Notes under the pieces: model-generated | Told to the model about the DNA's origin: nothing | What the model saw: the letters and a program-made list of their open reading frames with translations, nothing else | Database searches by the model: none | Assembly (NCBI GenBank): GCA_021325495.1 | Contig: JAJPGZ010000010.1 | Coordinates: 372,001 to 436,000 of the forward strand | DNA length: 64,000 nt | DNA from: Spartobacteria bacterium | Lineage (GTDB): Bacteria > Verrucomicrobiota > Verrucomicrobiia > Chthoniobacterales > UBA10450 | Direction of reading: 5' to 3' | In this document: piece after piece, positions 44,805 to 54,397 of the stretch | How positions within the stretch are numbered: position 1 is the stretch's first letter | How the letters are laid out: each line of letters opens with the position of its first letter | Position numbers and translations under genes: made by a program

Positions 44805-45160
44805 GAGAGATGCTAGTCGGAATACGGCGGAATTGTGAAGCCATTAACTGCTTGCGCGATCGCCCAATCACCGACATCATTTCCTCAATGCGCCAACCCG
44901 CCGCACCTTCGATTCCGGCGAAAACGGATGACACGCTCCGCAGCTGGCGCATTTCAACGAGCGCGACGCCTTTCTGGCGACTCTAGTCGAATCGCGCGGC
45001 CAAGCGGGCGAACATCTCGCCTAACGAGCCGCCACATTCGCGGCCATGAGTTTGAATGTATTCGTCAATATGCTTACACCTTTTTAATTTTATGCTGATC
45101 GTGATGAAGAGCGGCGCGACGAGCGCCGAAATCGATCCCCTAACGAGAATGAATTAATCG
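44805..45160. other. Non-coding region before the trp operon
   Basis: 356 bp between the divergent M2 and trpG genes. Only short, unconvincing open frames are present. The last 110 bp include an AT-rich stretch (about 45050-45100) that probably contains the trp promoter. Two second-motif copies (about 45020 and 45139) are present, the latter ending about 20 bp before trpG. I saw no Trp-rich leader peptide and no clear attenuator hairpin. Confidence 0.45.
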
Positions 45161-45733
45161 ATGATCCTCCTGCTCGATAACTACGATTCGTTCATTTACA
45201 ATCTCGCGCAGTACTTCGGCGAGATCGGCTGCGACGTAGTCGTTAGGCGCAACAATCAGGTCACCTCCGCGGAGATCGAGTCGATGGCGCCAAGCCACAT
45301 CTGCATTTCGCCCGGCCCGGGCGCGCCCGGCGACGCCGGTGTGAGCAAACAGATCGTCGCGCGGTTCGGTGAGCGGACGCCGATTCTTGGTGTTTGTCTC
45401 GGTCACCAATGCATCGGCGAAGTTTACGGCGGCAAAATCATTCGTTCCCGGCAATTAATGCACGGCAAAGCGGCCACGATTTATCACAACGGCGCCGGTC
45501 TTTTTCGGGGACTCACGTTTCCGTTTCAAGCCGGCCGCTATCATTCGTTAACCGTTGAATCAAATTCGCTGCCATCGTGTCTCGAAATTATTGCGCACAG
45601 CGATGACGAGGAAATCATGGCCGTGCATCACCGCGAATTTCCGGTCTGGGGCGTACAGTTCCATCCTGAATCGATCCTCACGCCCGATGGAAAACAAATT
45701 CTGCGCAACTTTCTCGCGCAAGATCGACAATGA
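45161..45733 (+). CDS. trpG: Anthranilate synthase glutamine amidotransferase subunit
   Basis: 190 residues, class I glutamine amidotransferase. LLLDNYDSFIYNLAQY, ISPGPGAPGDAG, the nucleophile Cys in ILGVCLGHQCIGE and the His/Glu of WGVQFHPESIL are all in place. It supplies ammonia to TrpE. PabA is nearly identical in sequence; the trp context favours TrpG, and a shared role is possible. The last codons (AQDRQ) are written by a motif copy. The stop overlaps trpE (ATGA). Confidence 0.93.
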   Translation: MILLLDNYDSFIYNLAQYFGEIGCDVVVRRNNQVTSAEIESMAPSHICISPGPGAPGDAGVSKQIVARFGERTPILGVCLGHQCIGEVYGGKIIRSRQLMHGKAATIYHNGAGLFRGLTFPFQAGRYHSLTVESNSLPSCLEIIAHSDDEEIMAVHHREFPVWGVQFHPESILTPDGKQILRNFLAQDRQ

Positions 45734-47223
45734 CCACCACCGCGCCGATCAAACCCTCGCTCGAAGAATTCCGCCAGCTCGCGCAACGCGGCAACGTTGT
45801 CCCCATTTTCGCCGAAGTGATCGCGGATGCGGAGACGCCCGTGTCTGCATTCCGAAAAATCTGTCGTGGCGGTCACAGCTTCCTTTTTGAGTCGACGGAA
45901 AAAAACGATGTCTCCGGTCGCTTTTCATTCGTCGGGACAAAGCCGCGCGCCATCATCGAGAGCCGCGGCCGCGAAATCCGTGTGGTCGAGCGGGGCGTGG
46001 AGCGCCGCTTCCGGACCGAGACCGATCCACTCGATGAAGTTCGGAGGTTGTTAGGCCAATACCAGTTCGTCTCCAATCCGGAACTCTCGCGCTTTTCGGG
46101 CGGCGCGGTGGGTTTCCTCGGCTACGACGCCGTCCGTTTCTTCGAACCAACGGTCCCGCCTGCGCCTAACGATGACATGGCGATTCCGGAAATGTTGTTC
46201 ATGATCACCGATTGCCTGCTCGTTTTCGATCATCGGCAGCGGACCTTGAAAATTGTGGTGAACGCCTTTCTCGAAGATGGAACTCCCGAGGAAGTCTACG
46301 CAAGATCGACATCGTCCATCGCCGCGATCCTGTGTGAGCTTGCCCGCCCTTGTGAGCTGCCATTGCTCGCATTGACTGCGGCGATTTCGCCGACGTCACG
46401 CAGCAATTTCCAGCCTAACGAATTCGAATCGGCGGTCGCGCAAGCGAAAGAGCACATTCGCGCCGGCGATATTTTTCAAGTCGTCCTGTCACAACGTTTC
46501 GAAGCCGAATTCGCCGGCGACCCGCTCGATTTCTATCGTTGCCTGCGCTTCATCAACCCCTCGCCCTACATGTTTTGTCTTACTTTCGGCGATGAGTTCG
46601 CGCTCATCGGGAGCTCACCGGAAATGCACGTGCGCCTCGTCGGCGAAAACGCAGACATCCGTCCCATCGCCGGCACGCGGCCGCGCGGAGCGACCAAAAG
46701 CGAAGACGAAAATAACGCCGCAGAATTACTCGCGGATGAAAAAGAACGCGCCGAGCACATCATGCTTGTCGATCTTGCGCGCAACGATCTCGGCCGCGTC
46801 GCGCAATTCGGAACGGTGCGCGTGACCGAATTGATGAACGTCGAACGCTACAGCCACGTCATGCATATGGTATCGAACGTGACGGCTCGGTTGCGCCACG
46901 ACTGCGATGGTTTCGATCTGATCAAAGCCACATTCCCCGCCGGCACCGTTTCCGGCGCGCCGAAAATTCGCGCGATGCAAATCATCAGCGAACTGGAAAA
47001 AACGCGACGCGGTTGTTACGCCGGCGCGGTCGGTTACGTCGGCTTCGACGGTAATCTCGATTCCTGCATCGTTTTGCGATCGGTTGTGATCAAAGACGGC
47101 AAAGCCTATTACCAGGCCGGCGCCGGCGTCGTAGCCGATTCCGATCCGCGTCGCGAGTACGAGGAAACAATGAGCAAGGCCGGCGCGATGAAACAGGCGC
47201 TGGCCATGGCCGCATCAGCCTAA
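45730..47223 (+). CDS. trpE: Anthranilate synthase component I
   Basis: 497 residues, converts chorismate and ammonia to anthranilate. The chorismate-binding domain has IGSSPEMHVRL, RPIAGTRPRG, KERAEHIMLVDLARNDLGRV and TFPAGTVSGAPKIRAM, all diagnostic. In MLVDLARNDLG the VDL codons are a motif copy at 46767. Overlaps trpG by 4 bp and precedes trpC by 7 bp. Confidence 0.96.
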   Translation: MTTTAPIKPSLEEFRQLAQRGNVVPIFAEVIADAETPVSAFRKICRGGHSFLFESTEKNDVSGRFSFVGTKPRAIIESRGREIRVVERGVERRFRTETDPLDEVRRLLGQYQFVSNPELSRFSGGAVGFLGYDAVRFFEPTVPPAPNDDMAIPEMLFMITDCLLVFDHRQRTLKIVVNAFLEDGTPEEVYARSTSSIAAILCELARPCELPLLALTAAISPTSRSNFQPNEFESAVAQAKEHIRAGDIFQVVLSQRFEAEFAGDPLDFYRCLRFINPSPYMFCLTFGDEFALIGSSPEMHVRLVGENADIRPIAGTRPRGATKSEDENNAAELLADEKERAEHIMLVDLARNDLGRVAQFGTVRVTELMNVERYSHVMHMVSNVTARLRHDCDGFDLIKATFPAGTVSGAPKIRAMQIISELEKTRRGCYAGAVGYVGFDGNLDSCIVLRSVVIKDGKAYYQAGAGVVADSDPRREYEETMSKAGAMKQALAMAASA

Positions 47224-47230
47224 CGAACCC

Positions 47231-48028
47231 GTGACGAAAGATTTTCTGGCCGACATTGTCTCACGAAAACGCCGCGAAGTTTCGGCGTTGAAGAGCGCGG
47301 GCGATCTGCCAAAACGTGCGCACCAAATCCGCCAAAGCGCGCCGCCTCACCGACTGCGCGACGCGCTTAGATCGACATCGCAATTCATAAAAATCATTGC
47401 CGAATTCAAGCGCGCGTCGCCTTCGCGCGGAACCATTCGCGGCGATCTTCCGCCGCGCGACGTCGCGCGTTTTTATGAAAAGGGCGGCGCGATTGGCATT
47501 TCGGTGCTGACCGATAGCGCCTTCGCCGGCTCGCTCGCCGATCTCGTGGCCGTTCGCGCCGAAACGCAATTGTCGATCTTGCGCAAAGATTTTATTATCG
47601 ATCCGCTTCAAATTTATGAAGCCGCATGTGCGGGCGCCGATGCGATTCTTTTGATCGCGGCGATCCTTGGAGATCGCGAGCTCGAAGCGCTGCGCGGCGT
47701 GGCCGAGGACGAGCTCGGACTCGATGCGCTCATGGAAGTTCACAACGCAGATGAATTGCGTCGCGTGACCAAAGCCGGCGCCAACATCATTGGCATAAAC
47801 AATCGCGACCTGCGCACATTCGAAGTTTCGCTGAAAACGAGCGCGCGCCTCATCGCCGAAGCGCCCGACCATGCTCTCATGATCAGTGAGAGCGGATTGG
47901 AAAGCGCGGAGCAACTTCGCCATTTTCGCGCGCTTGGATTCGACGGATTTTTGATCGGCGAACAATTAATGCGCGCGCCCGATCCTGCGACTTCGTTGCG
48001 CATGCTGACCGCGGCGCTGGAAAAATGA
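47231..48028 (+). CDS. trpC: Indole-3-glycerol phosphate synthase
   Basis: 265 residues, TIM barrel, converts CdRP to indole-3-glycerol phosphate. IIAEFKRASPSRGTI (catalytic Lys), ILRKDFIIDPLQIYEA, GINNRDLRTFEV and ISESGLESAEQL are diagnostic. GTG start. The residues before LRKDF are LSI, written by the motif copy at 47571, where homologues usually have PV. Overlaps trpF by 4 bp. Confidence 0.96.
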   Translation: MTKDFLADIVSRKRREVSALKSAGDLPKRAHQIRQSAPPHRLRDALRSTSQFIKIIAEFKRASPSRGTIRGDLPPRDVARFYEKGGAIGISVLTDSAFAGSLADLVAVRAETQLSILRKDFIIDPLQIYEAACAGADAILLIAAILGDRELEALRGVAEDELGLDALMEVHNADELRRVTKAGANIIGINNRDLRTFEVSLKTSARLIAEAPDHALMISESGLESAEQLRHFRALGFDGFLIGEQLMRAPDPATSLRMLTAALEK

Positions 48029-48648
48029 ACCGCGTGAGAATCAAGATTTGCGGGATCACGAATGTGGACGACGCAAAACTTTGCGTGTCGGTCGGCGTGG
48101 AAATGATCGGATTAAATTTTTATCCGAAAAGTCCGCGTTACATCTCGCCGGCGCAGGCGCGCGAAATCGTCGAGGCAACGCGCAACCGTATCGAGCACGT
48201 CGGTGTGTTCGTTGACGCGAGCGCCGAGCAGGTGCGTGATGTCGCGGCGATTGTCGATCTTCGCTCGATGCAATTGCATGGCGCCGCATCGCCTGAAATA
48301 TGCCGCGACTTGGCGCAGGAATTTCGCGTAATCCGCGCGTTGCGAACTGACGAATCTTTTCGGCCGGAGACGGCTTCCGCCTTTGCCGGTTGCGATGTGC
48401 TGGTAGATGCGCATCATTCCGAACTGCACGGCGGAACGGGCACGACCTGCGATTGGCCGGCGGCGCACGCGACGCGCGCATTCACGCGCTTTCTCATTTT
48501 ATCCGGCGGCCTAACGAGCGACAACGTCGCGGATGCGATCGCGCAGGTCGGGCCGCATGCGGTCGATGTTTGCAGTGGTGTGGAACAGGCACCGGGAATT
48601 AAGGATCAGGACGCGGTAAAAAATTTTGTGACGGCCGCGCGCGGCTAA
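48025..48648 (+). CDS. trpF: Phosphoribosylanthranilate isomerase
   Basis: 207 residues, TIM barrel, Amadori rearrangement of phosphoribosylanthranilate. [15 protein letters not shown] (catalytic Cys), [24 protein letters not shown] and [16 protein letters not shown] are conserved. The Asp general acid is in VLVDAHH. It follows trpC with an ATGA overlap and precedes trpB by 5 bp. Confidence 0.95.
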   Translation: MNRVRIKICGITNVDDAKLCVSVGVEMIGLNFYPKSPRYISPAQAREIVEATRNRIEHVGVFVDASAEQVRDVAAIVDLRSMQLHGAASPEICRDLAQEFRVIRALRTDESFRPETASAFAGCDVLVDAHHSELHGGTGTTCDWPAAHATRAFTRFLILSGGLTSDNVADAIAQVGPHAVDVCSGVEQAPGIKDQDAVKNFVTAARG

Positions 48649-48653
48649 CGGCT

Positions 48654-49901
48654 ATGGCAAGATCGACAATCAATCGCAGCGAACCGGATGAACACGGTCA
48701 TTGGGGAGAATTCGGTGGTCGTTATGTACCGGAAACGCTCGTCGCGCCGCTCGAAGAATTGACGCGCGAATTCGCTCACGCGCGAGACGAGACGGATTTC
48801 TGGAGCGAGCTGGAACAATTGCGCCGCGATTATTGCGGCCGGCCGACACCGTTGTTTCATGCGCAGCGATTGAGCGCGCACGCAGGCGGCGCACAAATTT
48901 TCCTGAAACGCGAAGATCTCGCGCACACTGGGTCGCACAAGATCAACAACGCTCTCGGCCAAGTCTTGCTCGCGCGACGAATGGGCAAGCGCCGCATCAT
49001 CGCCGAAACCGGCGCCGGCCAGCACGGGGTCGCGACTGCGACGGTGTGCGCGTTGTTCGGCTTGCGCTGCGTCGTTTACATGGGCGCGGAAGATGTGCGG
49101 CGGCAGGCGTTGAATGTTTTTCGGATGCGTTCGTTAGGCGCGGAAGTGATGACGGTGAACTCCGGCACGCGCACGCTCAAGGACGCGATCAATGAAGCGC
49201 TGCGCGACTGGGTCACGAACGTGCGCGACACGTATTATCTGCTCGGCAGCGCGCTCGGGCCGCATCCGTACCCGTTGATGGTGCGCGAATTTCAGAGCGT
49301 GATCGGCCGTGAAGCGCGCGAACAGATTCTGGCGCAAAACGGAAAATTGCCGCGCGCGTTGGTCGCGTGCGTCGGCGGCGGATCGAACGCGATCGGCTTG
49401 TTCCATCCATTCATCGGCGACGAGCAAGTGCGTTGCATCGGCGTGGAAGCCGGAGGCCGCGGCGAGGCGGCCGGCGAACATGCGGCCCGTTTTCATAGCG
49501 GCCTAACGAGCGGGGGCGGACGGGTCGGCGTTTTGCAGGGAACCAAATCGTACGTTTTGCAAGATCGACATGGACAAATCGCGAACACGCACTCGATTTC
49601 GGCCGGATTGGATTACGCTGCGGTCGGGCCCGAGCACGCCTATCTGCGCGATGCTGGACGCGCCGAATACATTTGCGCGAGCGACGCCGAAGCGCTCGAA
49701 GGTTTCAGCCTTTGCACGAAACTGGAAGGAATCACGCCCGCGCTCGAAAGTTCCCACGCGATCCTCCCCGCGTTGCGACTCGCAAAAAATTTGTCGAGCG
49801 ACGACGCGATCATCATGAATCTCTCCGGTCGAGGGGATAAGGATGTGCAGCTCGTCGCCGATGTCGATCTAACGGTGGAAGGCGATGAGTCGCATCGCTG
49901 A
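48654..49901 (+). CDS. trpB: Tryptophan synthase beta chain
   Basis: 415 residues, PLP enzyme. [20 protein letters not shown], the PLP Lys in [26 protein letters not shown] and [12 protein letters not shown] are diagnostic, and GRGDKDV closes the phosphate site. The start codons (MARSTI) include a motif copy at 48659; two more sites lie in the gene, including a hybrid TGTCGATCTAACGG at 49862. Overlaps trpA by 17 bp. Confidence 0.97.
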   Translation: MARSTINRSEPDEHGHWGEFGGRYVPETLVAPLEELTREFAHARDETDFWSELEQLRRDYCGRPTPLFHAQRLSAHAGGAQIFLKREDLAHTGSHKINNALGQVLLARRMGKRRIIAETGAGQHGVATATVCALFGLRCVVYMGAEDVRRQALNVFRMRSLGAEVMTVNSGTRTLKDAINEALRDWVTNVRDTYYLLGSALGPHPYPLMVREFQSVIGREAREQILAQNGKLPRALVACVGGGSNAIGLFHPFIGDEQVRCIGVEAGGRGEAAGEHAARFHSGLTSGGGRVGVLQGTKSYVLQDRHGQIANTHSISAGLDYAAVGPEHAYLRDAGRAEYICASDAEALEGFSLCTKLEGITPALESSHAILPALRLAKNLSSDDAIIMNLSGRGDKDVQLVADVDLTVEGDESHR

Positions 49902-50691
49902 AAAATTTTCCGAGCTCAAACGCGCGCGGCGCGGCGGGTTCATTCCCTTCATCACCGCAGGCGATCCCGATCTCGCCACAACGGAACTTTTGCTCGTCGA
50001 GCTCGCGCGCGCCGGCGCGGACGTGATCGAGCTCGGCGTTCCGTTCAGCGATCCGGTCGCGGACGGCGAAGTGATTCAGCGCGCATCGGAACGCGCGTTG
50101 CGCAATGGCGTGACCTTGTGCGACGTGCTCGATTGCGTTGCGCGCATTCGGCCGCGGATGGCGACGCCGATTGTGCTGTTCAGCTATTTCAATCCGCTCC
50201 TGCAATTCGGCGAAGACAATCTCGCGCGCGAAGCGCAACGCGTCGGAATCGATGGCGTGCTCGTCACCGATTTGATTCCGGAAGAAGCCGAATCGTGGAC
50301 GAAAAAATTGCGCGAGTACGATGTCGATCCAATTTTTCTCGTCGCGCCGACGACCTCTGACGCGCGACTCGCGCGCATCGTCAGCCAGGCGTCCGGGTTT
50401 ATCTACGCGATTTCGCGCGCCGGTGTCACCGGGCCGCGCGCGGATTTGAGTAATGAGGCCGAGGCGTTGACTCAGCGCATCCGCAAAGTGAGCGCGCTTC
50501 CGGTGGCCGTCGGCTTTGGCATTTCGACTAACGAACAGGTGAAATCGGTCTGGCGTTTTGCCGACGCCGCTGTGATCGGCAGCGCGATTGTCGCCGAAAT
50601 CGAGAAGAACAAAAGCGATCCGAATATGCTCGGACACGTCGGGAACTTCGTGCGAGATCTGCTCCGGCCGGGGGAAGATCGACATAGTTAA
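49885..50691 (+). CDS. trpA: Tryptophan synthase alpha chain
   Basis: 268 residues, TIM barrel, cleaves indole-glycerol phosphate. [15 protein letters not shown], catalytic Glu in [15 protein letters not shown], Asp in [13 protein letters not shown] and [12 protein letters not shown] are conserved. [10 protein letters not shown] closes the phosphate site. The final codons (EDRHS) come from a motif copy at 50675. Last gene of the cluster; trpD is absent. Confidence 0.96.
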   Translation: MSRIAEKFSELKRARRGGFIPFITAGDPDLATTELLLVELARAGADVIELGVPFSDPVADGEVIQRASERALRNGVTLCDVLDCVARIRPRMATPIVLFSYFNPLLQFGEDNLAREAQRVGIDGVLVTDLIPEEAESWTKKLREYDVDPIFLVAPTTSDARLARIVSQASGFIYAISRAGVTGPRADLSNEAEALTQRIRKVSALPVAVGFGISTNEQVKSVWRFADAAVIGSAIVAEIEKNKSDPNMLGHVGNFVRDLLRPGEDRHS

Positions 50692-50724
50692 TTTCCCGCG
50701 CGAGCTTGGTCATTGAAACGAATC

Positions 50725-51315
50725 ATGAATGTGAACAACGACGGTAATGCGCGCGGCAACAACGCGCAGACGAAGAAGAAACCGCGCGACATGACGGAAG
50801 ATCAGTCGCTGCTGGGGGAATACGATCCGGAAAAATACGGCGAGAAAACGGACGAGAAGGAGGAATGCGAGCCCGCGCTGCTGGCGGAATACGCTGCGGC
50901 GTTAACTTTGTTTCTCGCCAGCGTCGCCACACTGACTTCCACGGCGGCGGCGAAAGATTTACTGCCGAAGAAATTCAAGCCGCTTGATCTCGTCGTCCTC
51001 GGCATCGCCACGCACAAGCTCAGCCGGATTGTCTCGAAGAGCCGGATTACCGGAGCGATCCGCGCGCCGTTTGTGCATTACATTTGCAGTTGCGGCGCGG
51101 GCGAAGTGGATGAAGAACCGCGCGGTCGCGGTCTGCAACGCGCCGTCGGCGAATTAATTTCGTGTCCGTATTGCATGGGGCCGTGGTCCGCCGCCGCGCT
51201 CGGCTTCGGAATGATGTTCGCGCCGCGCGTGACCAAATTGTTCGCTTCAATTCTCGTCGGCGTCGCCGTTTCCGATTTTCTTCATCGCGCTTACGCAGCG
51301 ACGAAAAAAGATTAG
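50725..51315 (+). CDS. DUF1360-family membrane protein
   Basis: 196 residues from ATG 50725. A charged, low-complexity N-terminus (about 1-45) is followed by a DUF1360-type core: LVVLGIATHKLSRIVSKSRI, RAPFVHYICSCGAGEVDEEP, AVGELISCPYCMGPWSAAAL, with two or three hydrophobic helices. The CPYC segment is the family's conserved Cys pair. Function unknown; in Gram-positive spore formers a relative is spore-associated. The 3' end overlaps the convergent ChrA gene by 4 bp. Confidence 0.85.
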   Translation: MNVNNDGNARGNNAQTKKKPRDMTEDQSLLGEYDPEKYGEKTDEKEECEPALLAEYAAALTLFLASVATLTSTAAAKDLLPKKFKPLDLVVLGIATHKLSRIVSKSRITGAIRAPFVHYICSCGAGEVDEEPRGRGLQRAVGELISCPYCMGPWSAAALGFGMMFAPRVTKLFASILVGVAVSDFLHRAYAATKKD

Positions 51316-52556
51316 CCGGCGAAAGTTTTCCAGATCAGTCCGAGCAGTCCGCTCGCGAGCACGACTGGGACGATGTCGATCTTGTAGCGAAGCATCGCAA
51401 TGAACGCGGCGACGCAAATGACGAGGGCGAACCAATCAATCATGTGCGCGCTTGGAAAAATGACGTGAACGCCAAACCAGACGGCGAGATTCAAAATGAC
51501 GCCGACGACGGCCGCGGTGACGGTCGAGAGCGCGGCGGTGAGCAGTTGATTGTCGCGCAATCGCTCGATGTAAGGCGCGCCGAGGAAGACCCAGAGGAAA
51601 CACGGCACGAACGTGGTCCACGTCGTGACGAATGCGCCTAACGAGGCGGCGAGGAGTGGTGAAAGATTTCCTGGTTGGTTCCAGCCGCCGAGGAAGCCGA
51701 CGAATTGCAGGACCATGATGAGCGGGCCGGGTGTGGTTTCGGCCAGGCCGAGACCGTCGAGCATCTGGGTGGGCGCGAGCCAGTGGTAATGCTCGACCGC
51801 TTGTTGCGACACGTAAGGCAAGACGGCATACGCGCCGCCGAATGTGACGACGGCCGCTTTGCTAAAGAAAATTCCTTCGCGGAAAACGGTATGCTGCGTG
51901 CCGAGAAAGATGGCGACGAGCGTGAGCGGGGCCGCCCAGACAACGATCCAGATTGCGGTGAGACGCAGTTGCCGGCCTAACGAGGGCGATTTTGAAACTT
52001 CGCCAGATGTACTTGTCGATCTTGTGCGCCTGCCAATAAACAGACCGAGAAGGGCGGCGCTGATCACGATGAGCGGAAACGGCGCGTGGAAAAAATAGAT
52101 CGCAATGAACGCGCCGCCCGCGATCGCCCACATCGAAAAAGTCTTCAGCGCTTTGCGGCCGATGCGAATGACAGCGGCGGCGACAATCGCGAGCACCGCG
52201 GGTTTGAGCCCGTAAAAGATGGCCGCGATCCACGGAATGTTTCCGTACGAGACGTAAACGAAACTCAGCACCCACAAAATAAACATCGACGGCAAAACGA
52301 AGAGCGCGCCGGCGGCGATGCCGCCGCGGATTTTGTGCAGAAGCCAGCCGATATAAATGGCGAGTTGTTGCGCTTCGGGGCCGGGCAGGAGCATGCAGAA
52401 GTTGAGCGCGTGCAGAAAATGTTCGTTGTCGATCCAACGGCGTTTCTCGACCAGCTCGGCGTGCATGAGCGCGATCTGCCCGCTCGGACCGCCGAATGAG
52501 ATGAAGCCGAGTTTTAACCAAAAACGAAATGCTTCGCCGAACGACGGCGAATTCAC
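51312..52556 (-). CDS. chrA: Chromate transporter family protein (ChrA, long form)
   Basis: 414 residues with two homologous membrane halves. The family signature FWLKLGFISFGGPSGQIALM and the paired LPGPEAQQLAIYIGW appear in the first half. The second half repeats the pattern (KAAVVTFGGAYAVLPY, ETTPGPLIMVLQFVGF). About ten helices. Such proteins expel chromate in exchange for sulfate, though many homologues transport other anions. The GTG at 52556 overlaps the upstream stop (GTGA) and is preferred to an ATG 36 bp earlier. Confidence 0.92.
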   Translation of the reverse strand: MNSPSFGEAFRFWLKLGFISFGGPSGQIALMHAELVEKRRWIDNEHFLHALNFCMLLPGPEAQQLAIYIGWLLHKIRGGIAAGALFVLPSMFILWVLSFVYVSYGNIPWIAAIFYGLKPAVLAIVAAAVIRIGRKALKTFSMWAIAGGAFIAIYFFHAPFPLIVISAALLGLFIGRRTRSTSTSGEVSKSPSLGRQLRLTAIWIVVWAAPLTLVAIFLGTQHTVFREGIFFSKAAVVTFGGAYAVLPYVSQQAVEHYHWLAPTQMLDGLGLAETTPGPLIMVLQFVGFLGGWNQPGNLSPLLAASLGAFVTTWTTFVPCFLWVFLGAPYIERLRDNQLLTAALSTVTAAVVGVILNLAVWFGVHVIFPSAHMIDWFALVICVAAFIAMLRYKIDIVPVVLASGLLGLIWKTFAG

Positions 52557-53476
52557 AGTGGCGGTTTTTCTTCGAGCGCGGCGCGATCCCATTTGCCTAG
52601 CGAACTCGCCGCGTCGTAAGTGCTTTGCGCGAAGTCGAGCAACGTTTCGTCCGGCGATTTTGAATTGCGCACTTCATCGTACGGCAAAACGAATTCGTGA
52701 AACTGCGTGTTGTACGACGCGGCCGCCGGTTTCACTTTCGCGTCAGCGAATCCTGGCGGCTCGGGATAAGCGTAGGAATAAAAGATCGGCATCGGCATCA
52801 TCTCGTTGCCGGGCCAGAAGCCGAGGCTGCTTACTTCCTGCGAATACGCTTCGCGCGTAACTGCGTCAGGCAAATGCGGAATGCCGCCCGGATGTTTCGG
52901 CGCGGCGCGGCCGGAAAAACGCGTGACGGCCAGATCGGGCGCGCCCCAGAAGAAATGCACCGGCGAACATTTGCCGCAGAATCGCGCGCGGAATTTTTTG
53001 AAGACGCGATCGGTTTGGACAAGAACGCGCCAGAAACGATTGGCGTATTCGGGATCGTAGGAGCGATGTTCTTCGTCACGATCGAATGGGATCGGACTTG
53101 GAATTTCGTTCGGGACGATGTCGATCTTCACCGCAAGATCGACATCTTCCAGGGCGCGCATGACCTCGCGATAAAACGCGGCGACCGATTGCGGTCGCAA
53201 TTTCAAGACGCGCGTTTCGCCATCGCTTTTCAGAATGCGCAATTCGTGATCGACGAAATCGAAACGCATCTCGAAACTGTGCGCGCCATGCGGAATCGGC
53301 GACGTCGTTAGGCCGCGCGCGGTCACATAAAGCGTGACGTGCCAGGAATGATTCGTCCACGGCGTTTGCACCATGCGAATCTTGCCCACGATCTGAAACC
53401 ACATGTGCAGGGTGGCACACGTCTCTTTCCATTCCGCAAACGGCAGCGCCGGCCACGCGTCTGCTAAGATCGACAT
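52553..53476 (-). CDS. DUF5996-family protein
   Basis: 307 residues. WPALPFAEWKETCATLHMWF, PWTNHSWHVTLYVTARGLTT and FGxPDLAVTRFSGR-like FWGAPDLAVTRFSGRAAPKH are conserved marks of this uncharacterised family; no catalytic role is known. The start ATG belongs to an ATGTCGATCTT copy (MSILADAW). An inverted pair of motifs lies at 53119/53135 inside the gene, translated as VDLAVKIDIV. Overlaps chrA by 4 bp. Confidence 0.85.
   Translation of the reverse strand: MSILADAWPALPFAEWKETCATLHMWFQIVGKIRMVQTPWTNHSWHVTLYVTARGLTTSPIPHGAHSFEMRFDFVDHELRILKSDGETRVLKLRPQSVAAFYREVMRALEDVDLAVKIDIVPNEIPSPIPFDRDEEHRSYDPEYANRFWRVLVQTDRVFKKFRARFCGKCSPVHFFWGAPDLAVTRFSGRAAPKHPGGIPHLPDAVTREAYSQEVSSLGFWPGNEMMPMPIFYSYAYPEPPGFADAKVKPAAASYNTQFHEFVLPYDEVRNSKSPDETLLDFAQSTYDAASSLGKWDRAALEEKPPL
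53119..53144. repeat. Inverted motif pair (TGTCGATCTT, 6 bp, AAGATCGACA)
   Basis: Opposed copies at 53119-53128 and 53135-53144 form a perfect 10-bp stem with a 6-bp loop inside the DUF5996 coding region, with the same 16-bp period as the tandem pairs. Confidence 0.85.
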
Positions 53477-53488
53477 CTTAATTTCGGC

Positions 53489-54253
53489 CTAACGATGGAT
53501 GGTGTCGTCGAACGACTGCTTCACGCGGTCGAACATGCCGCGCGCTTCTTCCTGGGCGCGTTGGAATGAGCCGCGAATGCGCGAGCGTACACCGTAAAGC
53601 GGCCCGCGGTCGTCGTCGCCATCCTCGCTGGTGACACCGTCGTCGGTGCGTTCGGTGCGGACCGTTTGTTCGGTTCGCTCTTCGTGTTGATAGGCCGTAT
53701 CAACCTCGACATCCTGCATGGTCGCGCCCGCGAACAATCCTTCGGTGCGCACGACATTGCCGCGATTGCTGTTGATGTGAATGGTGCCGATCGGTTTCCC
53801 GGAAACGCCGTGCAACGTCACGATCCAAACCGGTTCGCCGCGTTCGTCCGTGCGCAAAGTGTAACTGGCGGAATCGAAACGGGCGGCCGAACGATCGGCC
53901 ACGCGGTTGGCCACTTGAAATGCGCCGCTGGAATCGAGATTGAGTTTCGAAGTTTTGATGGTGGAATTGCGCGCCGAACCGATGACGACGCGTTCCGGGG
54001 TGCGATCGGAAACGATGCGATCGTTGCTGACGACGACTTCGCGCGTGCCGGTGGGCGATTGCGGATCTTCCAGAAGAATCGTCCAGCTTTGCGGTTGCGG
54101 ATCGCCTTTGGAACCGCTGACGGAGATGACGTGATTGAGTGCGGGTTTGCCCAGACGCGAACTAATCGTGCGCAACGCGTCGTAAGCGGTGCCGCTCTCC
54201 TGCGCGAATGCCGTGACGCTGAGCATGAGCGCCGGCGCAATCCATTTCCACAT
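53489..54253 (-). CDS. Secreted protein of unknown function (254 aa)
   Basis: Start ATG 54253 is chosen because it directly precedes a signal peptide (MWKWIAPALMLSVTAFAQ). The mature domain (LRTISSRLGKPALNHVISVS, DDRIVSDRTPERVV-like text, HGVSGKPIGTIHINSNRGNV) may be beta-rich and repeated. The C-terminus (about 195-254) is highly charged (ERTDDGVTSEDGDDDRG) and ends in an amphipathic helix. I recognise no family. Probably co-transcribed with the DUF5996 gene, 12 bp away. Confidence 0.75.
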   Translation of the reverse strand: MWKWIAPALMLSVTAFAQESGTAYDALRTISSRLGKPALNHVISVSGSKGDPQPQSWTILLEDPQSPTGTREVVVSNDRIVSDRTPERVVIGSARNSTIKTSKLNLDSSGAFQVANRVADRSAARFDSASYTLRTDERGEPVWIVTLHGVSGKPIGTIHINSNRGNVVRTEGLFAGATMQDVEVDTAYQHEERTEQTVRTERTDDGVTSEDGDDDRGPLYGVRSRIRGSFQRAQEEARGMFDRVKQSFDDTIHR

Positions 54254-54397
54254 GTGCAAAACTGAACAACTTCTTCCCGCCAGTGTCCAATTGTTTGCGC
54301 GTTTACACATGTCGATCTTTTGTCCCGCTTAGTGGGATCGATCTTACGCGCTAAATCGCTCCCCTCTTGGACAAATCCCGCTCGGCGGAATGTAGCG

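Noticed and set aside
44835-45098. An 87-codon open frame as a trp leader peptide
   Set aside because: No tryptophan codon run, no ribosome site, no attenuator-type hairpins; composition looks random.
53119-53144. Inverted motif pair as a transcription terminator
   Set aside because: It lies in the middle of the DUF5996 coding region and is not followed by a T tract on either strand.
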